This document shows positions 15,179 to 23,274 of a DNA stretch of 24,470 nt, piece by piece; the first letter of the stretch is position 1, and each line of letters starts with the position of its first letter. This stretch comes from an uncultured Oscillospiraceae bacterium. GTDB lineage: Bacteria > Bacillota > Clostridia > Oscillospirales > Ruminococcaceae. A program made the position numbers and the translations under genes. The stretch is from the NCBI GenBank assembly GCA_910584715.1, contig CAJUAN010000038.1:1-24470 (forward strand). Direction: 5' to 3'. The notes beneath the pieces were generated by a model, which saw nothing but the letters and a program-made list of their open reading frames with translations, did no database searches and was not told the origin of the DNA.

Positions 15179-16303
15179 TTATTTCTGTAAAGTACCGTGA
15201 GACAGCGCGGTAAGATATGCGTTGATAAACCCGTCCAGATCGCCGTCCATGACCGCGCCGATGTTGCCGTTTTCAAAGCCCGTGCGGTGGTCTTTAGCGA
15301 GGGTGTAGGGCATAAACACATAGGAGCGTATCTGCGCGCCCCAGGCGATCTCTTTTTGGACGCCCTTGATATCCTCGATTTTTTCCAGATGTTCCCTCTC
15401 CTTTATCTCAACCAGCTTGGACATCAGCATTTTCATTGCGTAATCCTTGTTCTGGTACTGGCTCCGCTGTGTCTGGCAGGACACCACAATACCGGTCGGC
15501 AGGTGAGTAAGCCGTACCGCCGAGGAGGTCTTGTTTACCTTTTGACCGCCCGCGCCGCTTGCACGGTAGAAGTCGATCTCCAAATCCTCGGGACGTATTT
15601 CGATATTTGTGTCCGCCTCGCTCATTTCGGGCATTACTTCAAGGGAGGCAAAGGAGGTATGCCGCCGTCCCGAGCTGTCAAAGGGGGAGACGCGCACAAG
15701 ACGGTGTACCCCTGTTTCCGACTTTAAAAAACCGTAGGCGTTCAGTCCCTCGATAAGCAGGGACGCGGATTTAAGTCCCGCCTCGTCGCCGTCAAGATAG
15801 TCAAGAGTAGTGACCTTGTAGCCGTGGCTTTCAGCCCACATATTGTACATACGGAAAAGCATTTCCGCCCAGTCCTGCGCCTCGGTTCCGCCCGCCCCCG
15901 CGTGGAACGTGAGAATGGCATTTTTGCTGTCGTACTCGCCGGTAAGCAGGGTAGTCAGCTTCATGGCTTCAAGCTCTTTCTTGAAGTGATCCGCGTCCCG
16001 CTTTATCTCCTGGGCGGTGTCCTCGTCGTCCTCTTCCTCCATGGCAAGCTCTATCATGGTAAGAGCGTCCTCCAGCTTTTCGTTCAGCTTGTTGTAGCTT
16101 TCGATAGTCGCCTCGTCATGCTTGATAGTCTGCATGACCTTCTGGGAGTTTTCAATATCGTCCCAGAAGCCGTCTTTGCCGGACTGCTCCTGCAATTCGG
16201 CTATCTCGGCTTTCGCCTTGTCAATGTCAAGTATTTCATAAAGCTGCTTCATATCCTTGCGGTAGCCCTCAAGCTCCACGCGAAGTTCGTCAAGTAATAA
16301 CAT
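15179..16303 (-). CDS. prfB: Peptide chain release factor 2
   Basis: RF2 ends translation at UGA and UAA. Of 374 residues, the tripeptide anticodon SPF is at 206-208 and the peptidyl-hydrolysis GGQ at 252-254 within GAGGQKVNKT; HAGAGGTEAQDWAEML and the helical N-terminus are normal. In most bacteria prfB has an in-frame UGA at codon 26 that needs a +1 frameshift. Here the frame is continuous: codon 25 is CTT and codon 26 is GAC, as if the T of CTT-T-GAC had been deleted. The autoregulatory shift is therefore absent. ATG 16303 has AGGAGG eight bases upstream, and a short ORF ending in TGA-C precedes it (16365-16406). Confidence 0.97.
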   Translation of the reverse strand: MLLLDELRVELEGYRKDMKQLYEILDIDKAKAEIAELQEQSGKDGFWDDIENSQKVMQTIKHDEATIESYNKLNEKLEDALTMIELAMEEEDDEDTAQEIKRDADHFKKELEAMKLTTLLTGEYDSKNAILTFHAGAGGTEAQDWAEMLFRMYNMWAESHGYKVTTLDYLDGDEAGLKSASLLIEGLNAYGFLKSETGVHRLVRVSPFDSSGRRHTSFASLEVMPEMSEADTNIEIRPEDLEIDFYRASGAGGQKVNKTSSAVRLTHLPTGIVVSCQTQRSQYQNKDYAMKMLMSKLVEIKEREHLEKIEDIKGVQKEIAWGAQIRSYVFMPYTLAKDHRTGFENGNIGAVMDGDLDGFINAYLTALSHGTLQK

Positions 16304-16364
16304 AATAAATTCCTCCTGTTAGAAATTATATATTGGAAAATAGAAGATAGAGTCATTCTCTGCG

Positions 16365-16406
16365 TCAGAACAGCGTGTGCCTGTAGGCGATAAAATTTTT
16401 TATCAT
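16365..16406 (-). CDS. Possible 13-codon leader ORF upstream of prfB
   Basis: ATG 16406 follows GAGAAGGAAG with good spacing and encodes MIKNFIAYRHTLF, ending in TGA followed by C. TGA-C is the weakest RF2 stop context and the one used in classical prfB frameshift sites. Reading +1 past the stop continues to a TAA directly before the prfB ribosome site. It is too short to judge by coding statistics. Confidence 0.3.
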   Translation of the reverse strand: MIKNFIAYRHTLF

Positions 16407-16454
16407 AAAAATTCTTCCTTCTCAAATACGTTTTATCGGGAAAAACTATACTCT

Positions 16455-17321
16455 TCAGTCTTTAAGCAACTCGTCCAGTCCGCTGTCGCTTATGCCGCCG
16501 ATAACTATTCTTGAGGCGTCGTAACGTCTGCCGTTATCCTTGACCTTTTCAACAAATTTTTCATAGGACATTCTGCCAACGTTCTTGTCCCTTGTGATAG
16601 AATAAAAACAAACCTCCCAATTATCGGCTTTAATAGGATTTCCCGACCCGTCCGTAACTCCAAAGGGAACTGAGGGAACAAGTGGTATCACGCTTTCTGT
16701 GTCCTCGGTGATAAAATACATTCCTAAAATACCGCCGTCAGTTTCGTAAAATTTCGGAACTGCATAGTATACGTCCATTTTCTGCAAGCGGTGAAGCCAG
16801 TCGCCGTACGCCTTTACAATATCGGCAGAGGTAAGAATTTCCGCCTTATCCTCGTCTCCAAGGTCAAGCTGCCACATAGCTGAAAAAAGCGTAACAGTAC
16901 CGTCCCTAAAATCACCGTTTTTATCAAGCATTAATCTCAGATAACTATTGTTGGCTTTTTTCATATCCTCGCATATCGCTTTGAGAGCATTTTTGTCAGT
17001 CATTTCGCCGTCCTGCAAAATTTCGCAGCTTTTCCACGCTTTGGCAATACGTCCGATGATACCGTAAAAAGCGTCTATTTCCTCCTCGCAGGTAGGACTT
17101 AACAGCCGCAGGGATATCTTGTCCTTTTCGGCTTTGCTGCAAACTATGCTTATACCCCGACCTATACGCTTTTTATCGTACACGATAAAATCGCTGCCGA
17201 GCTTTCCCTCGGCAAGACAGTTATTTTCATACACGCCGCAGCCGAGGTTTCCTATAATTGCAGTATAGTCCAGCTTTTTCTTAAATAAACCCTTTTGAAT
17301 TATTTCAACGTCAATAGACAT
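16455..17321 (-). CDS. Uncharacterised cytoplasmic protein, possibly DUF4299-like
   Basis: A 288-residue soluble protein without signal peptide or membrane segments. It opens MSIDVEIIQKGLFKKKLDYT, has a central helical part (EEEIDAFYGIIGRIAKAWKS) and ends VIGGISDSGLDELLKD. The start resembles DUF4299 proteins of Firmicutes, but that is from memory and weak. ATG 17321 has AAGGAG seven bases upstream and overlaps the end of the acetyltransferase gene by 11 bp, so the two are translationally linked. I do not assign a function. Confidence 0.7.
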   Translation of the reverse strand: MSIDVEIIQKGLFKKKLDYTAIIGNLGCGVYENNCLAEGKLGSDFIVYDKKRIGRGISIVCSKAEKDKISLRLLSPTCEEEIDAFYGIIGRIAKAWKSCEILQDGEMTDKNALKAICEDMKKANNSYLRLMLDKNGDFRDGTVTLFSAMWQLDLGDEDKAEILTSADIVKAYGDWLHRLQKMDVYYAVPKFYETDGGILGMYFITEDTESVIPLVPSVPFGVTDGSGNPIKADNWEVCFYSITRDKNVGRMSYEKFVEKVKDNGRRYDASRIVIGGISDSGLDELLKD

Positions 17322-17787
17322 AGTTTTTCTCCTTTGCAATATTTTTCTCCATAATGTCATAGCACAAAAAATCCCCGTTGTCGGTGCGTATTTTACGGTA
17401 CTCCTTTTCTCTGTAACCTCGCTTTATGTACATTGATTTTGCAGGCAGGGAGGAATCTATCCGAACCGTTTCGGAGTACTCAAAAATTTTATTTTCCGCA
17501 AAGTCCATGAGCCGCCGACCCAAGCCCCTGCCCTGTCCGGACGACTCCACAAAAAGCCTTGCTATCCCGTTTCCGTCGATAGTGACAGTGCCTGCGATAA
17601 TGCTGTCCTCCTCCAAAACGTAAACCTTTCCCGCCTTGACGTCGGCAAGAATTTTTTCGGGCTTGTGGTGCGCGAGGAAAAAGTCCACCGCCCCCGCGGG
17701 ATAATATTTGGGGTACACCGCTTTAATTGTTTTTTTCACCAGTTCGGTTATTATATCATTTTCTTTAACGTCCGCTTTGCGTATCAA
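17311..17787 (-). CDS. GNAT-family N-acetyltransferase
   Basis: A 158-residue single-domain GNAT protein. The acetyl-CoA loop is GQGRGLGRRLMDFAENKI; before it come VLEEDSIIAGTVTIDGNGIA and LFVESSGQ, and after it the typical SLPAKSMYIKRGYREKEY strand-helix. The substrate is unknown; lying behind polyamine genes, a polyamine acetyltransferase role is conceivable, but the tail does not match SpeG or BltD in any way I can see. The start is a TTG at 17787 nine bases after GGAG. It overlaps the preceding gene by 23 bp. Confidence 0.88.
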   Translation of the reverse strand: MIRKADVKENDIITELVKKTIKAVYPKYYPAGAVDFFLAHHKPEKILADVKAGKVYVLEEDSIIAGTVTIDGNGIARLFVESSGQGRGLGRRLMDFAENKIFEYSETVRIDSSLPAKSMYIKRGYREKEYRKIRTDNGDFLCYDIMEKNIAKEKNYVY

Positions 17788-18247
17788 AATCTATTACTCC
17801 AATCGCCGTATTTTTTACCGCTCTGACAACAGATCGAGCCATGCTGTCGGTCATATATCTTATCGGCGGTATGTGAAAAAACAACGCTTTTCCTCCGGTT
17901 TTTTCCAGCATAAAAAAATACGCTTCGTTACACAAATATCGAGAAGTATTTTCCGAAACAGTACATTTTATCCCTTCAGTTTCAAAAGCTTTCCGCGCTG
18001 CTTTTTCACAGGACAGCCCCGCAAGTCTCACGCCGTCTTTTTCGGCATATTTTTCTATCCTTATTGAATCGGACAGATTTTTGTCCAGACCGAACATAAA
18101 TACCGCGTCATATACGGCGTTTATGCTTTCGATATCTCTTTTAAGACCCGCAAAAGAATTGGTCAGCAAAAGCTTCTCTCCCTCAAAAAGATCCATAAGG
18201 CGGCATGAAGAGTTATGTCTGCCTTTGAATCCCGTATAGAGGATCAT
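17765..18247 (-). CDS. Pyroglutamyl-peptidase-like protein (C15 family), short form
   Basis: The 160-residue protein resembles pyrrolidone-carboxylate peptidases: ILYTGFKGRHNSS replaces the usual TGFEPFGG..NPS start, GLDKNLSDSIRIEKYA carries the equivalent of the catalytic Glu (Glu65), SENTSRYLCNEAYFFML carries the Cys nucleophile (Cys106), and ALFFHIPPI the His (His125). The full triad is thus present although the protein is about 50 residues shorter than typical and the substrate-pocket FG pair is missing. Its ATG overlaps the agmatinase stop as ATGA. It may act on a substrate other than N-terminal pyroglutamate. Confidence 0.8.
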   Translation of the reverse strand: MILYTGFKGRHNSSCRLMDLFEGEKLLLTNSFAGLKRDIESINAVYDAVFMFGLDKNLSDSIRIEKYAEKDGVRLAGLSCEKAARKAFETEGIKCTVSENTSRYLCNEAYFFMLEKTGGKALFFHIPPIRYMTDSMARSVVRAVKNTAIGVIDFDTQSGR

Positions 18248-19092
18248 GCTTCAAGCATAAGCAGCATTTCCCGCAGAAGCTTGCACGCAAGCGCCGTGGA
18301 AATACCGCTGGGGTCGTAGGGAGGCGACAGCTCGTTCATATCCATGCCCACGATGTTCAGTTCCCTGAGAGCCAGCAGCGCGTCCAGAAGCTCCCCAAAG
18401 CGCGCTCCCCCCGCTTCGGGAGTACCCGTTCCGGGGAACTCCGACGGGTCGAGAACATCCATATCAACGGTGACATAAACGTTTTTGCCCCGCAGCTCCT
18501 CTGCCGCTTCGGCTATGCCGTCAAGGGTAAGCCTGTGCATTTTCGTATGCTCCGCCGCAAAGCGGAACTCCTCACGTTCCCCGCTGCGGATACCGAACTG
18601 GTATATGTGACCGTCCCCCACAAGCTCGTGGCAGCGGCGCATTACGCAGGCATGGGAATTTTTCACGCCAAGATAATCGTCCCGAAGATCGGCGTGGGCG
18701 TCAAACTGTATAATGTAAAGGTCGCTGTATTTTTTTTGTACCGCTCTGACCGCTCCCAGCGTAACAAGATGCTCGCCTCCAAGCATAAAGGGACGCTTGC
18801 CGTCCGCAAGAATTTCGGCGGCAGCGTCCTCTATCCGAGCCAGAGCCATATCGGAGGAACCCATGGGAAGCTCCGGGTCTCCCGCGTCAAATATCTTGCA
18901 GTCAAGCAGGTCTTTGTCCTGATAGGGGGAATAGGTCTCAATGCCGTAGCTTTCTGCCCGTATCGCTCTGCTGCCGAAGCGGGTTCCGGGACGGTAGGAC
19001 GTGGTGCTGTCAAAGGGCGCGCCGAAAATAACGGTGTTCGCCTCGGAATACTCGCAGTCGCAGGCTATAAACGCGTTTCTTTCTATCTGCAT
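18244..19092 (-). CDS. speB: Agmatinase (ureohydrolase family)
   Basis: A 282-residue dimanganese ureohydrolase converting agmatine to putrescine and urea. Metal-binding motifs are complete: GGEHLVTLGAV, QFDAHADLRDDYLG with SHACVMRR, and VDMDVLDPSEFPGTGTPEAGG. Agmatinase and not arginase is inferred from its place between spermidine synthase and an arginine decarboxylase-type gene. ATG 19092 has GGAAAGGA six bases upstream. It follows speE by 74 bp, a gap that holds a hairpin repeat. Confidence 0.94.
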   Translation of the reverse strand: MQIERNAFIACDCEYSEANTVIFGAPFDSTTSYRPGTRFGSRAIRAESYGIETYSPYQDKDLLDCKIFDAGDPELPMGSSDMALARIEDAAAEILADGKRPFMLGGEHLVTLGAVRAVQKKYSDLYIIQFDAHADLRDDYLGVKNSHACVMRRCHELVGDGHIYQFGIRSGEREEFRFAAEHTKMHRLTLDGIAEAAEELRGKNVYVTVDMDVLDPSEFPGTGTPEAGGARFGELLDALLALRELNIVGMDMNELSPPYDPSGISTALACKLLREMLLMLEA

Positions 19093-19127
19093 AATTTTTC
19101 CTTTCCGTTTATCATAAATTTTGCAAA

Positions 19128-19146
19128 GGCGGATTCCCTATCCGCC
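19128..19146. repeat. Intergenic hairpin repeat between speE and speB
   Basis: GGCGGAT-TCCCT-ATCCGCC, a 7-bp perfect stem. On the minus strand it is preceded by GTAGGG and followed by TTTGCAAAATTT. GTAGGGGCGG...CCGCC units recur in Clostridia intergenic DNA. It could act as a weak attenuator or mRNA stabiliser within the spe transcript. Confidence 0.55.
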
Positions 19147-19166
19147 CCTACAGCGTGTACGTTATA

Positions 19167-20012
19167 TTAAACGCTTTCCAGTAATTCCTTTACGTAGTTG
19201 GGTATGGCAAAGCAGCCCCTGTGAAGCTCTGTGTTGTAGTACCGCGTTTTCAGCCCCAAAGCGTTCCATTTTTCCACGTCGGGGGAAAGGGGGTCAACCG
19301 ACTTTGAAGCAAAGCCGAAAAGCCAGTGTCCCGACGGATATGTGGGTATGTGCGCCTGATAGACCCTGCAAATGTCAAAAAACTCGCGGATACGTCTGTG
19401 CGCCCGCTGCATGGCTTTCGCGTCGTCGGAATAATACGGACTCTCATGCTGATTGACAAGTATGCCGTCAGCGGTAAGCGCGTTAAAGCAGTTGCCGTAA
19501 AATTCACTGGTAAAAAGCCCCTCTCCGGGACCGAAAGGATCGGTGCTGTCAACGATGATAAGGTCGTACTCGTTCTCGTGCCTGCGGACAAATCTCAGTC
19601 CGTCGTCGTAAAAGATATGCACCCTTGGATCGTCCAAACAGCAGGCTGTTTTGGGTAGGTATTCCCTGCTGACCTCAACTACCCGCTCGTCTATTTCAAC
19701 CATGTCAATATTGGCAAGACTTTGATAGCAGGTCAGCTCGCGGACAGTTCCGCCGTCCCCCGCGCCTATCACAAGAACGTTTTTGATATCGGGATTTGAA
19801 GCCATAGCCACATGGGTTATCATTTCGTGGTAGATGAACTCGTCCTTTTCGGTAAGCATCATTATACCGTCCAGAGTCAGGAACCTGCCGAACTCTTCGC
19901 TTTCAAAAACGTCTATCCTCTGGTACTCGCTCTGCTCGGAGTGGAGCTGCTTATCCACTCTTATGGACATCTTAACGTCTGGGGTATGCAGCTCGCTGAA
20001 CCATAATTCCAT
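19167..20012 (-). CDS. speE: Spermidine synthase (polyamine aminopropyltransferase)
   Basis: A 281-residue enzyme transferring the aminopropyl group of decarboxylated SAM to putrescine. The nucleotide-binding loop VLVIGAGDGGTVREL, the acidic MVEIDERVVEV and the catalytic IIVDSTDPFGPGEGLFTSEF are intact; the N-terminal beta domain has the typical QRIDVFESEEFGRFLTLDG and the gatekeeping EFIYHEMI. ATG 20012 follows AAAGGA; an upstream in-frame ATG (20051) lacks a ribosome site. It lies third after speA in the cluster. Confidence 0.96.
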   Translation of the reverse strand: MELWFSELHTPDVKMSIRVDKQLHSEQSEYQRIDVFESEEFGRFLTLDGIMMLTEKDEFIYHEMITHVAMASNPDIKNVLVIGAGDGGTVRELTCYQSLANIDMVEIDERVVEVSREYLPKTACCLDDPRVHIFYDDGLRFVRRHENEYDLIIVDSTDPFGPGEGLFTSEFYGNCFNALTADGILVNQHESPYYSDDAKAMQRAHRRIREFFDICRVYQAHIPTYPSGHWLFGFASKSVDPLSPDVEKWNALGLKTRYYNTELHRGCFAIPNYVKELLESV

Positions 20013-20084
20013 AGAAAAAATCCTTTCATTGTTGATGTGACCGTGTTTCATACTGCGTTTTTCCGTCCGGTGTTCAGCCGCCGA

Positions 20085-20342
20085 CTAAAGCTCCGAGGAA
20101 TCCAGCTTATCGGAGTTAAGCTCGGCACGGTTGTTGGCGTAGAACACGTACAGGCTTATAAAGGCGGTCACAGCCCACACTCCAGCGGCGGCAAAGGAGG
20201 TCGCAATAACCTTTGCCCCTTCGCCCCTCGAAACGGAAAGTATTCCCGCCACCGTCATAAGAGCGGCAAATCCCGCCGCAATAAGTCCGTAATAAAGATA
20301 TGACGCGCATTTCATACGCTTTGATTCATAATATTCCTTCAT
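20085..20342 (-). CDS. Small two-span membrane protein
   Basis: An 85-residue protein with two hydrophobic segments (about 17-38 and 47-69) separated by SVSRGEGAK, and a polar end NNRAELNSDKLDSSEL. ATG 20342 has GGGAGAG six bases before it, 22 bp after the speA stop, so it is translated within the polyamine cluster. I do not recognise the family; position suggests a membrane role tied to polyamines, unproven. Confidence 0.75.
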   Translation of the reverse strand: MKEYYESKRMKCASYLYYGLIAAGFAALMTVAGILSVSRGEGAKVIATSFAAAGVWAVTAFISLYVFYANNRAELNSDKLDSSEL

Positions 20343-20364
20343 AAAATTCTCTCCCGTATCAATA

Positions 20365-21822
20365 TCAGTTAAGTACTTTTATTCTTTCAATATCCATATC
20401 CTCAGTACCCGTCATCACACAGCCCCGCTCCTTGGAGTATCTGATGTGATCGAGTATTTCAGCCGTTATCATTTCGCCCGGCGCAAGCACAGGTATTCCT
20501 GGAGGATAGCACATAACGAACTCTCCGCTTATCTTTCCCGCGCTTTCCGCTATCGGAACGGAGGTCTGCTTTCCGTAAAAAGCCGCCTGCGGGGAAAGCT
20601 CCACCTGCGGAGTGATATACTCGGCGCTGAGCATTCCCGTCTTGTCCCTTGAAAACCTCCGCTTTATTTCCGCAAGCGCGGACACAAGCCGTTCAATGTC
20701 TTTCCACATATCTCCCGCCGACACGTAAGCCAGAATATTTCCTATGTCGCCGAATTCTATCTGTATATCATAATAGTCCCTCAGACAGTCGTAGACCTCG
20801 ATACCCGCCATGCCTATGTCCCGCGTATGTATCGAAAGCTTTGTCCTGTCAAAATCATAGATATCCTTACCGTTGATAAGCTCGTCCGCAAAGGCGTAAT
20901 AGCCGCCTATCCTGCCGATCTCCTCACGGGCGTACGCCGCCGTGTCGATAACCTTTCCGATTATTTTTTTACCGTCCAGAGCAAGGCTCCTGCGGGAAAT
21001 GTCAAGCGAGGACAGCAGCAGGTACGAACCGCTGGTAGTCTGGGTAAGATTTATCACCGCGCGGGTACGCCCCTCTGTAACGCCGAACTTTGCCCCGCTT
21101 TTTCCGATAAGCAGAAAGCTGCTCTGGGTAAGGGAGCCTCCCGATTTGTGCATGGAAATAGCAGCCATATCCGCTCCCGCAGCCATAGCCGATATGGGAA
21201 GTCCCTCGCCGAAATAAAAATGGGTGCCGTGAGCCTCGTCAACAATAACAGACATTCCGTAAGCATGAGCCGTGTCCGTTATCCTTTTCAGATCGGAACA
21301 AATGCCGTAATAAGTGGGATTGTTCACAAAAACGGCTTTGGCTTCGGGATTCTCCAGAATGGCTTTTTCCACGTCCTCCGCGCTCATACCGAGGGGGATT
21401 CCAAGACGTTCGTTTACGCCCGGGTTAACGTACACGGGGACAGCTCCGCTTAAAATAAGAGCATTTATTGCGCTTCTGTGAACGTTGCGGGGCATGATTA
21501 TTTTTTCCCCCGCGCTGCATACCGACATGACCATGGACTGCACCGCAGAGGTAGTTCCTCCCACCATAAAAAAGCAGTAAGCCGCTCCGAACGCCTCTGC
21601 CGCCAGTTCCTCGGCTTCCTTGATGACCGAGGTGGGGTGACAGAGATTATCCAGCGGCTTCATAGAGTTTACATCTACTGCAAGACAATCCTTTCCCAGA
21701 AATCGGGTAAGCTCGGGATTCCCTTTCCCGTGCTTGTGTCCGGGAACGTCGAAGGGCACTACCCTTGCGTCCCGGTACCTCATAAGCGCCTCGTAAACAG
21801 GCGCTTTGTGCTGATCCAACAT
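20365..21822 (-). CDS. speA: Arginine decarboxylase-type fold-III-like PLP enzyme (Orn/Lys/Arg decarboxylase, short form)
   Basis: A 485-residue PLP decarboxylase of the Orn/Lys/Arg family as in Bacillus SpeA. Visible are VPFDVPGHKHGKGNPEL, FMVGGTTSAVQSMVMS, VIVDEAHGTHFYFGEGLP, and the PLP lysine Lys226 in SMHKSGGSLTQS, then the C-terminal domain with CYPPGIPVLAPGEMIT. Arginine is the likely substrate because agmatinase lies downstream; lysine cannot be excluded by sequence. ATG 21822 has AAAGGA seven bases upstream. Confidence 0.93.
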   Translation of the reverse strand: MLDQHKAPVYEALMRYRDARVVPFDVPGHKHGKGNPELTRFLGKDCLAVDVNSMKPLDNLCHPTSVIKEAEELAAEAFGAAYCFFMVGGTTSAVQSMVMSVCSAGEKIIMPRNVHRSAINALILSGAVPVYVNPGVNERLGIPLGMSAEDVEKAILENPEAKAVFVNNPTYYGICSDLKRITDTAHAYGMSVIVDEAHGTHFYFGEGLPISAMAAGADMAAISMHKSGGSLTQSSFLLIGKSGAKFGVTEGRTRAVINLTQTTSGSYLLLSSLDISRRSLALDGKKIIGKVIDTAAYAREEIGRIGGYYAFADELINGKDIYDFDRTKLSIHTRDIGMAGIEVYDCLRDYYDIQIEFGDIGNILAYVSAGDMWKDIERLVSALAEIKRRFSRDKTGMLSAEYITPQVELSPQAAFYGKQTSVPIAESAGKISGEFVMCYPPGIPVLAPGEMITAEILDHIRYSKERGCVMTGTEDMDIERIKVLN

Positions 21823-21869
21823 AGCCTTATCCTTTCGCCAAAGTAAATATAATCAGAACCGGCGAAGCT

Positions 21870-22220
21870 TTAGTCGCCGCCCATATCCGCGATCCATTCG
21901 CCTCTTCCCGACTGATATTCGTAAAATATCTTTCCGTCAAAGGATACCGCATACATTCCCAGGAGCCTGTCGGCGTTTTCCCCCGACTTTGTCCTCCATG
22001 AAAAAACGTACACCTTTTCACCCTCGACAACCATGATATCGCTCTCGGACAGAAAATCATCCCCTCCGAAGCCCTTGTTTTCAAGATAAGTTTCCATAAG
22101 ACTTTCCGCCTCGTCAACGGAAATACCGGCCTCCCCGGAAGTTTTTCCGCACGCCGAAAAGCTTATCATTGCCATACAAACCGTCAATGCCCAAAAAATT
22201 TTAAACGCTGTTTCTTTCAT
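21870..22220 (-). CDS. Small lipoprotein of unknown function
   Basis: A 116-residue protein with a signal peptide ending in lipobox FSAC (Cys24), followed by a soluble domain of about 90 residues with DEAESLMETYLENKGFG and VYVFSWRTKSGENADR, resembling small PepSY-like or DUF domains that follow lipoprotein signals, without a firm match. ATG 22220 has GAGAGGT before it. It sits between speD (50 bp) and speA (47 bp), so is probably co-transcribed. Confidence 0.8.
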   Translation of the reverse strand: MKETAFKIFWALTVCMAMISFSACGKTSGEAGISVDEAESLMETYLENKGFGGDDFLSESDIMVVEGEKVYVFSWRTKSGENADRLLGMYAVSFDGKIFYEYQSGRGEWIADMGGD

Positions 22221-22270
22221 AATGCAGTACCTCTCATAAAATTTTCGTGGAAAACCGCCGTATTTTTGTA

Positions 22271-23083
22271 TCAGTAAATATTCATTCCGCTGAATATCTC
22301 TATCATTTCCCGCCTGAGAGAATCGTTTATCGCCAGACGAGTCTTGGGGGCAAGCTCGTAGGTATCGGTATTGAAAAGATAATTCTGTAAAAATATCTCC
22401 TTTATCATCATTTTTGTGTGGAAGATATTGGACTGATAAACGTTCACGTCAACCGCGTCGTACCGTTCAAGGGTATCCTTTGCGATATAGTCCTGAATAG
22501 AGGTTATATCGTGGTCTATAAAGAGCTTTTTTCCGTGCTCGTCGCGGGTAAAACCCCTCACACGGTAATCTATTGTAATGATATCGGAATCGAAGCTGCC
22601 TATAAGATAGTCCAGCGATTTCAGAGGAGTTATCTTTCCGCAGGTGGCAACGTCTATATCCACACGGAACGTGGTTATTTCGTTGTCGGGGTGAAATTCG
22701 GGGTAGGTGTGTACCGTAAGGTGGCTTTTATCCAGATGTCCCGCAATGCTTTGCTTCTCCGCGGGAACTATCCTCATATTACAGGACTCGTCTATATCCT
22801 CGGCATCAAGGTGATCTTCAGAGACCAGCAGCGTAGCGGAAGCCCCCTGAGGCTCATAATCCTGCTTGGAAATATTCAGAACGTGCGCTCCGATCATTTC
22901 CGTAACGTCGCAGAGGATCTTGGTCAGACGGTCGGAGTTGTACTGCTCGTCGATATACTTTATATAATCTCTCTGCTCCCTCTCGCTTTTGGCGTAGCAG
23001 ATATCGTAAATATTAAAGCTGAGAGTTTTTGTCAGATTATTAAACCCGTAAAGCTTGAGCTTGCTGTTCAACCCTATCCTCAC
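22271..23083 (-). CDS. speD: S-adenosylmethionine decarboxylase, large E. coli-type proenzyme
   Basis: This pyruvoyl enzyme makes decarboxylated SAM for SpeE. The protein matches the enterobacterial SpeD form throughout: LKLYGFNNLTKTLSFNIYDI near the start and the self-cleavage site HLDKSHLTVHTYPEFHP, where Ser120 becomes the pyruvoyl group. Its 270 residues are close to the E. coli length, unlike the short Bacillus SpeH type. The start could be GTG 23083 (AAGG only three bases away) or TTG 23071, which has GAGGATAGG before it and matches the E. coli N-terminus better. Preceded by a good promoter. Confidence 0.95.
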   Translation of the reverse strand: MRIGLNSKLKLYGFNNLTKTLSFNIYDICYAKSEREQRDYIKYIDEQYNSDRLTKILCDVTEMIGAHVLNISKQDYEPQGASATLLVSEDHLDAEDIDESCNMRIVPAEKQSIAGHLDKSHLTVHTYPEFHPDNEITTFRVDIDVATCGKITPLKSLDYLIGSFDSDIITIDYRVRGFTRDEHGKKLFIDHDITSIQDYIAKDTLERYDAVDVNVYQSNIFHTKMMIKEIFLQNYLFNTDTYELAPKTRLAINDSLRREMIEIFSGMNIY

Positions 23084-23152
23084 GTTCCTTCCATATCAGA
23101 AATCAAATCCGGGAGCGCCGGACGCATAAGCCTTTGTCCCCCTATCCTCTAA

Positions 23153-23181
23153 AGAATACGCTAAAATCCGCGAAATGTCAA
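23153..23181 (-). promoter_or_regulatory. Promoter of the polyamine cluster
   Basis: The minus strand has TTGACA (23176-23181), a 17-base spacer and TATTCT (23153-23158). Transcription should start near 23146, about 60 nt before speD. Confidence 0.75.
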
Positions 23182-23274
23182 TAGATTTACGCAAATTTCT
23201 TTACAGCATATTTGAAATCTTTCAAATTCCCGCAAATACTCGCAAAAGCTCGCGTATCCTCAATGCGGTAAAAT

